A stretch of DNA of 27,512 nucleotides from CBDHDN01 sp965261585 (GTDB lineage: Bacteria; Pseudomonadota; Alphaproteobacteria; UBA6615). The notes under the pieces are model-generated. The model had not been told where the DNA came from, searched no databases, and saw nothing but the letters and a program-made list of their open reading frames with translations. Where the stretch lies: assembly GCA_965261585.1 (NCBI GenBank), contig CBDHDN010000022.1, forward strand, positions 1 to 27,512, read 5' to 3'. Both the position numbers and the translations under genes were made by a program. This document shows, piece by piece, positions 8,502 to 18,506 of this stretch. How positions within the stretch are numbered: position 1 is the stretch's first letter; each line of letters begins with the position of its first letter.

Positions 8502-8858
8502 GTGAAGCGTTTGAGCTGGCTCATTACCCTGCCGATCCTCATCGTCGTCGTCGTGTTCTCGGTCAACAACCGTGGCGCCGTGGACTTCGATTTGTGGCCG
8601 GTCGGTCTGACGGTCGCGATGCCGCTCTACCTGACGGTGCTGGGGACCATTGTCGTCGGTTTCGTCGCCGGTGGCAGCGTCGTCTGGATCGCCGACACCC
8701 AGCTGCGCCGCACGGTGCGGCGCCAGCGCCACCGGGTGAGCGGACTCGAGCGCCAGGTGAAAAAATTCGAGGCCGCCGACGATGACGACAAGGCGGTGCC
8801 GCCAAAACGGCCGAAGACGGCCCGCAACGGCACCGCGCTCTCGCTCCCGGGCGCCTAG
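8502..8858 (+). CDS. LapA-type (DUF1049) small membrane protein
   Basis: The 118-residue protein has two membrane helices: about residues 5-23 (SWLITLPILIVVVVFSVNN) and about 40-62 (PLYLTVLGTIVVGFVAGGSVVWI). A basic, probably coiled-coil cytoplasmic tail follows (LRRTVRRQRHRVSGLERQVKKFEA). This layout and FSVNNRGAVDFDLWP match the LapA/DUF1049 family, which in E. coli takes part in lipopolysaccharide assembly. Its position after ihfB is typical. GTG 8502 was chosen because it gives the standard short N-terminus before the first helix; longer upstream frames add a non-conserved Arg/Cys-rich part. The ribosome site is weak. Confidence 0.85.
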   Translation: MKRLSWLITLPILIVVVVFSVNNRGAVDFDLWPVGLTVAMPLYLTVLGTIVVGFVAGGSVVWIADTQLRRTVRRQRHRVSGLERQVKKFEAADDDDKAVPPKRPKTARNGTALSLPGA

Positions 8859-8888
8859 TCCGGTCCTCGGGCCAACCGTGGCTGTCGC

Positions 8889-9817
8889 ATGCGGGTAATC
8901 GATGCGGCCGAAGTCGAGGCCGCGCTTGGCTTGGTGGCGCCGCTTGTCGATGCGCTGCGCCAGGCATTCCGGCAAGGCGCCGGCGGGCCCGTGCGCCATC
9001 ACCACACGATACCGGTGCCGGCAGGCAGCGACGGCACGCTGCTGTTGATGCCGGCCTGGCACGCCGGCCGCCACATCGGCGTCAAGGTCGTCACGATGTT
9101 CCCCGACAACGCCTGCCGTCGGTGATGGGCTGCTATCTGCTGCTGGACGGTACCACGGGCGAGCCCCAGGCCCTGATCGACGGGACCGCGTTGACCGTGA
9201 AGCGTACCGCGGCGGCATCAGCCCTGGCCGCCGGCTATCTGGCACGACCTGACGCCGCGCGGCTGCTCATGGTCGGCACCGGCGCCCTTGCGCCACATCT
9301 TGTGCGCGCGCACGCCGGCGTGCGGCCGATCACCGAGGTACTGATCTGGGGGCGCACGGCGGCCAAGGCCGGCCACCTTGCCCGGCGCTTCGAGGCCGAC
9401 GACTTCACGGTCACGGTGACCGATGATCTGGCGGGCGCGGTGCGTGGCGCCGACGTCGTCTCCTGCGCCACCTCGGCAACGACCCCGGTCGTCAAGGGAG
9501 CCTGGCTGCAGCCCGGCACACATGTCGACCTCGTCGGCGGCTTCCGGCCCGACATGCGCGAGGTCGACGACACGGCCGTGCGCCGGGCGACGCTGTTCGT
9601 CGATACCCGCGACGGCGCCCTCGCCGAGGCTGGCGATTTGTGCCAGCCCATCGAACACGGCGTGATAACCGCCGACGACATCGCCGCCGACTTGTTCGAA
9701 TTGTGCCGCGGCGACCATGACGGTCGCGCCAGCGCCGACGAGGTCACGCTGTTCAAATCCGTCGGCACGGCGCTCGAGGATCTGGCCGCCGCCCAACTGA
9801 CCCTACAGCATCGCTGA
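8889..9817 (+). pseudogene. Ornithine cyclodeaminase / mu-crystallin family protein, frameshifted
   Basis: The family binds NAD(P) and includes ornithine cyclodeaminase, alanine dehydrogenase and ketimine reductases; the substrate here cannot be read. The first frame (from ATG 8889) gives MRVIDAAEVEAAL through HIGVKVVTMFPDNA, then stops at 9123-9125. The second frame resumes at 9113 with LPSVMGCYLLLDGTTGEP, TVKRTAAASALAAGYL, the Rossmann segment LLMVGTGALAPHLV, VSCATSATTPVVKG and VTLFKSVGTALEDLAAA, ending at 9817. About 3n+1 bases are missing at 9110-9113; adding one gives a 309-residue protein of normal length, though homologues usually have a few more residues in this loop. It starts 31 bases after lapA and ends 7 before the epimerase gene. 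Confidence 0.85.
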
Positions 9818-9824
9818 GCAGGAG

Positions 9825-11009
9825 ATGGTCGACACGCAACGCCTGCGTTCCTGGATCGACGACGAGGCGTTGCCACTATGGGCCGGCACCGGATTCGACC
9901 GAGATCATGGCGGCTTCGTCGAGCGCCTGACCCTGGCCGGCGCGCCGGCCGATGACGACTACAAGCGCATGCGCGTGCAGGCGCGCCAGATTTTCGTCTA
10001 CAGCCACGCCGCGGTGCACAGCCGGTCGGGCCCCGCACTGACGACGGCGCGCCATGGCTACGCGTTCCTGACCCGGCATTGCTGGCACGCCGACGGCGGC
10101 TGGATCTTCTCGACGCGGCGCGACGGCCGGCCGCTGGACACCGTGCGCGAGGCCTACGAGCAGGCCTTCGGCCTTTATGCGCTCGCCTGGTTCTACCGGG
10201 CGAGCGGCGATTCCGAAGCGCTGGACTGGGTGCGGCGCACACTCGATTTCATGGACGCGCGGCTCGCCGAGCCCGTGCATGGCGGCTATCGCGAATCCAT
10301 ACCGGACAAGCTGCCGCGCCGCCAGAACCCGCATATGCATCTGCTGGAGGCCTGTCTGGCGCTGTTCGAGGCGACCGGCGACGCCGCCTATCTTGACCGC
10401 GCCCGCCGCCTCGTGGCGCTGTTCCAGACCCGGTTCCTGCACGCCGACAGCGGCACGCTGGGCGAATACTTCACGGCCGATTGGCAGCCCGCGGCCGGCG
10501 ACGCCGGTGAGCGCGTCGAGCCCGGCCACCATTTCGAGTGGGTCTGGCTCCTGCACCAATATCAGCGGCTGACCGGCGACGGCGTCGCGGCCGCGGCCGA
10601 CACGCTCTACCGCTTCGCCGAGGCGCACGGCACCGACGCGGCGGACGGTCTGGCCTTTGACTGCGTCCGGCGCGACGGCACGGCCGACGACACGAACAAG
10701 CGCCTGTGGCCCCAGACCGAGGCGATCAAGGCCCAAGTGGCGCGCTACGAGGCAACGGCCGACCAGGCGGCCGCCGACCGCCTGCAGACGCTGCTGGACA
10801 CGGTGTTCCGCCGCTACCTCGGCGCCGGCCCCGGCTATTGGATCGATCAGACCGACCGCGCCGGCACCGGCCTCGTCGCCTACGCGCCGGCCAGCACGTT
10901 CTATCACCTGTACCTGGCGTTCAGCGAAGTCTTGCGGGTCTTCCAGCCGGCCCCCTATAACGAGCCGGCCCCCGATATCGAGCCAACCGATGGCACAGCG
11001 ACACGATAG
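9825..11009 (+). CDS. AGE-family (N-acylglucosamine 2-epimerase / mannose isomerase-like) enzyme
   Basis: The 394-residue product has the (alpha/alpha)6-barrel family pattern: RQIFVYSHAA (about 54-63), HGYAFLTRHCWH, EAYEQAFGLYALAWFYRAS, HMHLLEACLALFEATGD, EPGHHFEWVWLLHQY, RLWPQTEAIKAQVAR and a final ASTFYHLYLAFSE. The paired His residues in HMHLLEA and GHHFEW match the family's catalytic His region. Members interconvert mannose/fructose, mannose-6-P/fructose-6-P or N-acylglucosamine/N-acylmannosamine, so the substrate remains open. The length fits. ATG 9825 lies 7 bases after the preceding stop. Spacing and its 22-base gap to pyrF suggest one transcript. Confidence 0.9.
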   Translation: MVDTQRLRSWIDDEALPLWAGTGFDRDHGGFVERLTLAGAPADDDYKRMRVQARQIFVYSHAAVHSRSGPALTTARHGYAFLTRHCWHADGGWIFSTRRDGRPLDTVREAYEQAFGLYALAWFYRASGDSEALDWVRRTLDFMDARLAEPVHGGYRESIPDKLPRRQNPHMHLLEACLALFEATGDAAYLDRARRLVALFQTRFLHADSGTLGEYFTADWQPAAGDAGERVEPGHHFEWVWLLHQYQRLTGDGVAAAADTLYRFAEAHGTDAADGLAFDCVRRDGTADDTNKRLWPQTEAIKAQVARYEATADQAAADRLQTLLDTVFRRYLGAGPGYWIDQTDRAGTGLVAYAPASTFYHLYLAFSEVLRVFQPAPYNEPAPDIEPTDGTATR

Positions 11010-11031
11010 ACCGTTCGATCCGCGGACCCGC

Positions 11032-11739
11032 ATGGCGCACGAGCACGTCTTCGTCGCCCTCGACACGCCGGACCTCGACCGGGCGCTGAGTTGGGCGGCG
11101 GCCGTGCGCGGCCATGTCGGCGGGCTCAAGCTGGGGCTCGAATTCTTCGCCGCGAACGGGCCCGAGGGCGTCCGCCGCCTCGTCGCGTTCGGTCTGCCCG
11201 TCTTCCTCGACCTCAAGTTCCATGACATTCCCAACACCATCGCCGGTGCCGTCCGCGCCGTTGCCGGGCTCGGCGTCGCCATGCTGAACGTGCATGCCGC
11301 CGGCGGAGCGCCGATGCTGCGCGCCGCCGTCGACGCCGCGGCGACCGCCGTGCCATGGCCGCTGGTGCTTGGCGTCACGGTGCTGACGAGCCTGGACGAC
11401 GACGATCTGGCGGCGGTGGGCCAGCACGGCCCGGCCCCGGTCCAGGCAACGCGCCTGGCCGGCCTGGCGCGCGACTGCGGCCTCGACGGCGTCGTCTGCG
11501 CGCCGGCCGACGTGGCGAAGCTGCGCGGCGAACTCGGCCCCAACATGACGCTGGTCGTCCCCGGCATCCGACCCGACTGGGCCGCCGCCGGCGACCAGAA
11601 GCGCATCATGACCCCGGCCGCGGCGCTGGCCGCCGGTGCCGACGTGCTCGTCATCGGCCGGCCGATCACCGGCGCCGACGACCCGGCCGCGGCCGCCCGC
11701 CGCATTGCCGACGCGCTGAGCGCGTCCGCAACACCATGA
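11032..11739 (+). CDS. pyrF: Orotidine-5'-phosphate decarboxylase
   Basis: PyrF decarboxylates OMP to UMP, the last step of de novo pyrimidine synthesis. The 235-residue product has VALDTPDLDRAL near the start, KLGLEFF, the catalytic DLKFHDIPNT (Asp-Lys-Asp set), NVHAAGG, LGVTVLTSL and the phosphate-binding ends VVPGIRPDW and VIGRPIT. ATG 11032 gives the normal start a few residues before FVALDT. An in-frame ATG at 10990 would add 14 residues and overlap the epimerase gene; neither has a strong ribosome site. The stop overlaps the trpF start as ATGA. Confidence 0.95.
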   Translation: MAHEHVFVALDTPDLDRALSWAAAVRGHVGGLKLGLEFFAANGPEGVRRLVAFGLPVFLDLKFHDIPNTIAGAVRAVAGLGVAMLNVHAAGGAPMLRAAVDAAATAVPWPLVLGVTVLTSLDDDDLAAVGQHGPAPVQATRLAGLARDCGLDGVVCAPADVAKLRGELGPNMTLVVPGIRPDWAAAGDQKRIMTPAAALAAGADVLVIGRPITGADDPAAAARRIADALSASATP

Positions 11740-12386
11740 GCGGGCCCGGCGTCAAGGCCAAGATCTGCGGCATCAACAGCCCCGCGGCGATGGCCGCCGC
11801 GGTTGCCGGCGGCGCCGCGTTCGTCGGCCTGGTGTTTTTCCCGCCGAGCCCACGGGCGTTGACCCTGGCCCAGGCGCGGGCGCTGGCCGCCCCGGTCCCG
11901 TCGACGGTCCGCAAGGTCGGCCTGTTCGTCGACCCCGGCGACGACATCGTGGCGGCGGCCACGGCCGCCGCGGCGCTCAACATGCTGCAGTTGCACGGCA
12001 CCGAGACGCCGGACCGGGTAGCCGCCCTGCGCGCCCGTTTCGGACTGCCCGTCATGAAGGCGATCGGCGTCGGCGATGCGGCCGACCTGGCCGCCGCCGA
12101 CGCCTACGTCGACGTCGCCGACTGGCTGCTGTTCGACGCGCGCCCGCCGGGCGATGCGGTCGTGCCCGGCGGCAACGCCCGGGCCTTCGACTGGACCGTG
12201 CTGGCCGGCCTCTCGTGGCCGCGGCCGTGGATGCTCGCCGGCGGCATCGACGCCGCGAACGTTGCCGCCGCCGTGACCGCCGCGGGCGCCGATTGCGTCG
12301 ATACCTCTTCGGGCGTCGAGTCTGCCCGCGGCCACAAGGACCCGGCCCTGATCACGGCGTTTCTTAACGTGGTGGCAACGCTCTAA
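11736..12386 (+). CDS. trpF: Phosphoribosylanthranilate isomerase
   Basis: TrpF isomerises N-(5'-phosphoribosyl)anthranilate in tryptophan synthesis. The 216-residue product opens with AKICGINSPAAM, containing the catalytic Cys. It continues with GLVFFPPSPRAL, KVGLFVDP, LQLHGTETP, LLFDARPPG with the catalytic Asp, WMLAGGIDAANV and a terminal VDTSSGVESARGHKD (most relatives have VDVSSGVE). It overlaps pyrF by 4 bases (ATGA), implying coupled translation, and leads into trpB after a 100-base gap that may hold a promoter. Confidence 0.96.
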   Translation: MSGPGVKAKICGINSPAAMAAAVAGGAAFVGLVFFPPSPRALTLAQARALAAPVPSTVRKVGLFVDPGDDIVAAATAAAALNMLQLHGTETPDRVAALRARFGLPVMKAIGVGDAADLAAADAYVDVADWLLFDARPPGDAVVPGGNARAFDWTVLAGLSWPRPWMLAGGIDAANVAAAVTAAGADCVDTSSGVESARGHKDPALITAFLNVVATL

Positions 12387-12413
12387 GCCGTACGCCGGAC
12401 CCGTGATTTGCCC

Positions 12414-12442
12414 TGACCGGCCGGTACGACCTGCTGTATAAC
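12414..12442 (+). promoter_or_regulatory. Possible sigma-70-type promoter before trpB
   Basis: CTGACC (4 of 6 to TTGACA) at 12414-12419 and TATAAC (5 of 6 to TATAAT) at 12437-12442 are separated by 17 bases. A TCCCGG/CCGGGA hairpin (12449-12465) follows in the leader, then GGGAG before the trpB ATG. It could add transcription for trpBA-accD-folC beyond read-through from pyrF. This is motif evidence only. Confidence 0.4.
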
Positions 12443-12486
12443 CCGCAATCCCGGCCCGGCCGGGACCTAACACGGGAGCTTCGCCA

Positions 12487-13710
<1,224 letters not shown>

Positions 13711-13746
13711 GCCTCTGTGACACGCACGGCCCCAATACCTCGACAA

Positions 13747-13852
13747 CCCCGGATTAAGTCCGGGGATGAGGGCCTCGCCCCGCGGTCGCCGAATTGTCAG
13801 GGCCTCACCCTGAGCCTGATCCTCGGGCTTGACCCGAGGAAGGGCGAGGCCC
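13747..13852. repeat. Nested palindrome cluster between trpB and trpA
   Basis: Three hairpins are nested in or beside an outer inverted repeat. They are CCCCGGA-ttaag-TCCGGGG (13747-13765), CAGGG-cctca-CCCTG (13799-13813) and CCTCGGG-cttga-CCCGAGG (13821-13839). The outer arms GGGCCTCGCCC (13770-13780) and GGGCGAGGCCC (13842-13852) match perfectly over 11 bases. The first resembles the short 'cccgg-cttga-ccggg' palindromes scattered through many alphaproteobacterial intergenic regions. No T-run follows, so it is not a standard terminator. It may tune trpB/trpA mRNA stability. Confidence 0.75.
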
Positions 13853-13880
13853 GCCGCCCGCGGCGGCATGAGCAAACACC

Positions 13881-14708
13881 GTGAGCGGCCGCATCGCGAC
13901 ACGCTTCGCGGCGCTCGCCGAGGCCGGCAGGAGCGGCCTCGTGACCTTCATCACCGCCGGCGACCCCGACCCGGAGACCAGCCTGGCGCTGCTGCGCGGC
14001 CTGCCGGCGGCCGGCGCCGATATGGTCGAGCTCGGCATGCCATTTTCCGACCCGATGGCCGACGGCCCGGCGGTCCAGGCGTCGAGCCTGCGCGCCCTCA
14101 AGGCCGGCATGACACTCAAGCGGACGCTTGCCACGGTCGCCGCGTTCCGCAACGACGATGCGGCGACGCCGATCGTCCTGATGGGTTATTACAACCCGAT
14201 CTACAGCTATGGCGTCGACCGGTTCCTGGACGACGCCGTCGCGGCCGGCGTCGACGGCCTGATCATCGTCGACCTGCCGCCGGAGGAGGATGAGGAGCTG
14301 TGCCAGCCGGCGCTCGCCGCCGGGCTCAACTTCATCCGCCTGGCGACGCCGACGACGAACGATCGGCGCCTGCCCCAGGTATTGAAGAACACCTCCGGCT
14401 TCGTCTATTACGTGGCGATCACCGGGATAACCGGCACCGCTTCGGCGGCGACAGCCGATGTAGCGCAGGCCGTGGCCCGGCTGAAACGGCACACGGACCT
14501 GCCGATCGCCGTCGGCTTCGGCATCAGGACACCGGCACAGGCCGCGGCGGTCGCCGGCATCGCCGACGCGGCGGTCGTCGGCTCGGTGCTCGTCGACACC
14601 GTCGCGGCTGGGCTGGACGGTGACGGCCGCGCCGGGCCGGACCTCGTCGACGCCGTCCTCGACAAGGTCAGCGCGCTGACCGACGGCGTGCGCGCGGCAC
14701 GCCAGTGA
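13881..14708 (+). CDS. trpA: Tryptophan synthase alpha chain
   Basis: TrpA cleaves indole-3-glycerol phosphate to indole for TrpB. The 275-residue product starts at GTG 13881 (MSGRIATRFAAL). It shows FITAGDPDPE, the catalytic Glu in VELGMPFSDPMADGP together with the Asp of that loop, LMGYYNPIYSYG, GLIIVDLPPEE, FVYYVAITGITG and the phosphate-binding VGFGIRTP and VVGSVLVD. An ATG at 13868 is in another frame, so GTG is the likely start. It is separated from accD by 34 bases. Confidence 0.97.
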   Translation: MSGRIATRFAALAEAGRSGLVTFITAGDPDPETSLALLRGLPAAGADMVELGMPFSDPMADGPAVQASSLRALKAGMTLKRTLATVAAFRNDDAATPIVLMGYYNPIYSYGVDRFLDDAVAAGVDGLIIVDLPPEEDEELCQPALAAGLNFIRLATPTTNDRRLPQVLKNTSGFVYYVAITGITGTASAATADVAQAVARLKRHTDLPIAVGFGIRTPAQAAAVAGIADAAVVGSVLVDTVAAGLDGDGRAGPDLVDAVLDKVSALTDGVRAARQ

Positions 14709-14742
14709 TGAAACGAACCGGGGGCATCAAGGAGGCCACACC

Positions 14743-15696
14743 ATGAGCTGGCTCACGAACTTCGTCCGTCCCAAGGTCCGCGCCCTCGTCGGCAAGAAGG
14801 ACGTGCCGGACAATCTGTGGCAGAAATGCTCGAGCTGCTCACAGATGCTGTTCCACCGCGAACTGCAGCAGAAGCTCCATGTCTGCATGCATTGCGGCCA
14901 TCACATGCGCATCCCTGCGCGCGAGCGCCTGGGCCAGCTGTTCGACGACGGCTACTACACACGTATCGAACTGCCGCACGTGACTGTCGACCCGCTGAAG
15001 TTTCGCGACGTCAAGCGCTACTCTGACCGGCTGCGCGAAAACCAGCAGAAGACCCAGGAGGAGGAGGCGATCGTCGTCGCCCACGGCACGATGGGTGGCG
15101 AGCCCGTCGTCATCGCCGCGTTCAACTTCAACTTCATGGGCGGGTCCATGGGCCTGGCCGTCGGCGAGGCGATGATCGCCGCCTCCCAGCTGGCCAAGCT
15201 GCAGGAGGCGCCGCTGATCGCGATCCCGTCGTCCGGCGGCGCCCGCATGCAGGAGGGCATCCTCAGCCTCGTGCAGATGCCGCGTACGATCATCGCCATC
15301 GACGAGGTGCGCGAGGCCGGCCTGCCCTACATCGTCGTCTTCACGGACCCGACGACCGGCGGTGTCACCGCGTCGTTCGCGATGCTGGGCGACATCCACA
15401 TTGCCGAGCCAGGCGCGACCATCGGCTTCGCCGGCGCCCGGGTCATTCAGCAGACCATCCATGAGGCGCTGCCCGAAGGCTTTCAGCGCGCCGAGTACAT
15501 GTTGGAGCACGGCATGGTCGACATGATCGTGCACCGGCAGGAGCTGCGCGATACGCTGATCCGCGTGATCCGCCTGCTGCGCCATCCCACGCCGTCGGCC
15601 AACATAGTGACACTGCCGGCCGTGGCGACCGACGCGGCGGCGACCGAGGTGGCCGTCCGCGACTCCGCTGTCGAGGAGCGGACCACTGACGCCTGA
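14743..15696 (+). CDS. accD: Acetyl-CoA carboxylase carboxyltransferase subunit beta
   Basis: With AccA this subunit transfers the carboxyl group from biotin to acetyl-CoA, forming malonyl-CoA. The N-terminal zinc ribbon has C29-x2-C32 and C48-x2-C51. The crotonase-like core follows with FNFNFMGGSMGLAVGEA, SSGGARMQEGILSL, FTDPTTGGVTASFAMLGD and EPGATIGFAGARVI. At 317 residues it is a little long because of a non-conserved Ala/Thr-rich tail. AAGGAGG lies 8 bases before ATG 14743. Placement between trpA and folC is classic in proteobacteria; its end overlaps the inferred folC start. Confidence 0.97.
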   Translation: MSWLTNFVRPKVRALVGKKDVPDNLWQKCSSCSQMLFHRELQQKLHVCMHCGHHMRIPARERLGQLFDDGYYTRIELPHVTVDPLKFRDVKRYSDRLRENQQKTQEEEAIVVAHGTMGGEPVVIAAFNFNFMGGSMGLAVGEAMIAASQLAKLQEAPLIAIPSSGGARMQEGILSLVQMPRTIIAIDEVREAGLPYIVVFTDPTTGGVTASFAMLGDIHIAEPGATIGFAGARVIQQTIHEALPEGFQRAEYMLEHGMVDMIVHRQELRDTLIRVIRLLRHPTPSANIVTLPAVATDAAATEVAVRDSAVEERTTDA

Positions 15697-17020
15697 CAGT
15701 CCGCCCGGCGATGTTCTCGGCCGTCTGACAGGCCTGCATCCGAAGCTGATCGACCTCAGTCTCGGTCGTATCGAGCGGCTGCTGGCGGCGCTCGACCACC
15801 CCGAGACGCGCCTGCCGCCGGTCGTCCACGTTGCCGGCACGAACGGCAAGGGTTCGACGATCGCCTGCATGCGGGCGATGCTGGAGGCCGCCGGCATCCG
15901 CGTGCACGTCTACACTTCGCCCCATCTCGTCGACTTTGCCGAGCGCATCCGGCTGGCCGGCGCGCTGATCGACGACGCACGCCTGATGGACCTGCTGCTC
16001 GAAGTCGAGGCGACGAACGCCGAGGCGCCGATCACGTTCTTCGAGGCGACGACGGCGGCAGCCCTGCTCGCCTTCGCGCGGACGCCCGCCGACGTGCTGT
16101 TGCTGGAGACCGGGCTCGGCGGCCGCGTCGACGCGACGAACGTTGTCGCGCGACCGCGGCTGACCGCGATCACCCCGGTGTCCTACGACCACGAGGCGTT
16201 CCTCGGCGACACCCTGACCTCGATCGCCACCGAGAAGGCCGGCATCCTCAAGCCCAACGTCACCGCCGTGATAGCGGCCCAGCCCCAGGAGGCCGCCGCG
16301 GCGATCGCCGCCCGCGCCGCCGCCGTCGGCACCGAGCTTTGTCGCCGCGGCGACAGCTGGGAGGCGACGCCGGGTGCCGACGGGTTCCGCTACCACGGCC
16401 GGCGCTGGACGCTGGATCTGCCGCTGCCGGCGCTGGTCGGGCCGCATCAGATCGACAATGCCGGTCAGGCCGTTGCCTGCCTCGAAATGCTGACCGAGTT
16501 CGACGTGCCGGCGGCGGCGATCCGCGACGGGCTGGCCGCCATCGAATGGCCGGCGCGCCTGCAGCGCCTGACCGACGGCCCGCTGGTCGATGTCCTGCCA
16601 CCGCCGCACACGCTGTGGCTCGACGGCGGCCACAACCCGGCCGCCGGGCAGGCACTGGCGGCCGCCATGCGCGGGCTCGACGACGGCCGGCCGCTGCAGC
16701 TCGTCGCCGGCATGCTGAACACGAAGGACCCGGCGCGCTTTCTCGAGCCACTAGCACCCTTGACGACCCAGCTGTACACCGTCGCGGTGCCACGCCAGGA
16801 GGCATCGCTCGGCGCCAACGAGATCGCCGCCGCGGCCGACCGCGCCGGCATCCCGGCCATGCCGGCGACCGGCGTCGCCGCGGCGCTCGAGGCGATTCGG
16901 CGCACCGCGCCGGCACCGACACGGGTGCTCATTTGCGGCTCGCTCTATTTGGCGGGAACGGTCCTGGCAATGGCAGCCGGCCCGGCACTTGCGCCACGAC
17001 CGATGGCGACCATAATCTGA
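15686..17020 (+). CDS. folC: Dihydrofolate synthase / folylpolyglutamate synthase
   Basis: FolC adds glutamate to dihydropteroate and to folates, an ATP-dependent Mur-ligase-type reaction. The protein shows LIDLSLGRIERLLAAL, the P-loop GTNGKGST, YTSPHLVDFAERIRLAG, TFFEATTAAALL, ETGLGGRVDATNVV, EKAGILKPNV and DGGHNPAAGQAL. The first in-frame ATG (15869) would remove the P-loop, so the true start must be upstream. No ATG, GTG or TTG exists in frame between the stop at 15608-15610 and there. The best candidate is CTG 15686, 7 bases after GAGGAG and overlapping accD by 11 bases, giving 444 residues. A base-call error in a normal start codon is the alternative. Confidence 0.92.
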   Translation: MTPDSPPGDVLGRLTGLHPKLIDLSLGRIERLLAALDHPETRLPPVVHVAGTNGKGSTIACMRAMLEAAGIRVHVYTSPHLVDFAERIRLAGALIDDARLMDLLLEVEATNAEAPITFFEATTAAALLAFARTPADVLLLETGLGGRVDATNVVARPRLTAITPVSYDHEAFLGDTLTSIATEKAGILKPNVTAVIAAQPQEAAAAIAARAAAVGTELCRRGDSWEATPGADGFRYHGRRWTLDLPLPALVGPHQIDNAGQAVACLEMLTEFDVPAAAIRDGLAAIEWPARLQRLTDGPLVDVLPPPHTLWLDGGHNPAAGQALAAAMRGLDDGRPLQLVAGMLNTKDPARFLEPLAPLTTQLYTVAVPRQEASLGANEIAAAADRAGIPAMPATGVAAALEAIRRTAPAPTRVLICGSLYLAGTVLAMAAGPALAPRPMATII

Positions 17021-17048
17021 CGACGATCCGACAACGCGCACCGGTCCG

Positions 17049-18200
<1,152 letters not shown>

Positions 18201-18250
18201 CGTCAGCCGAGAGCGCGCGCGAGCGCCGCCGCCAGGCCCGTTTCCTATGA

Positions 18251-18406
18251 TGTCATCCCGGTCGACGAGCCGGGATCCATGGCGCGTCGCACATAACAAT
18301 TGGTGGGGAGACCGGCACCGCCCGGCTTCGCCTACTCGGCTCTACGAGACTGCACGCTGAATGGATCCCGGCTCCTTGGTGCTCCTTGGCCGGGATGATG
18401 ATGACA
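18251..18406. repeat. MITE-like inverted-repeat element between convergent genes
   Basis: This 156-base element has ends that both begin TGTCATC and end GAGCCGGGATCCAT when read inwards (14-base perfect inner match). Each end also contains its own CCCGG..CCGGG palindrome. The right end has an extra CCAAGGAG duplication. The middle has no open frame of note. Such 'TGTCATCCCGG...GGGATCCA' palindromes are common non-coding repeats in alphaproteobacteria. It could fold into a long hairpin and help stop transcription from the fusion gene. Confidence 0.7.
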
Positions 18407-18440
18407 GAGGGGAAAGCTTGGCGTCTGACCGACGGGCAGT

Positions 18441-18475
18441 AAGAAAATGCAAGAACCCCGCCGCGAGCGGCGGGG
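18441..18475 (-). terminator. Intrinsic terminator after trxA
   Basis: A stem CCCCGCCG/CGGCGGGG (18456-18475, 4-nt loop, extendable by one pair) lies 31 bases after the trxA stop. On the minus strand it is followed by TTCTTGCATTTTCTT. This is a strong factor-independent terminator for the addB-addA-trxA direction. The plus side has only CTTTG after the stem. Confidence 0.85.
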
Positions 18476-18506
18476 CTTTGCAAAAGAAACTGTGATGGGT
18501 CCGGTG

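Noticed and set aside
10990..11031. Upstream ATG for pyrF at 10990
   Set aside because: It would add 14 non-conserved residues and overlap the previous gene. ATG 11032 gives the family's usual start, though the choice is not certain.
9876..12473. 865-codon open frame opposite the AGE gene, pyrF and trpF
   Set aside because: It spans three recognised genes and has no motif of its own.
12387..12486. Trp attenuator or leader peptide before trpB
   Set aside because: No short frame with tandem Trp codons is present. Only a promoter-like pair and one hairpin are seen.
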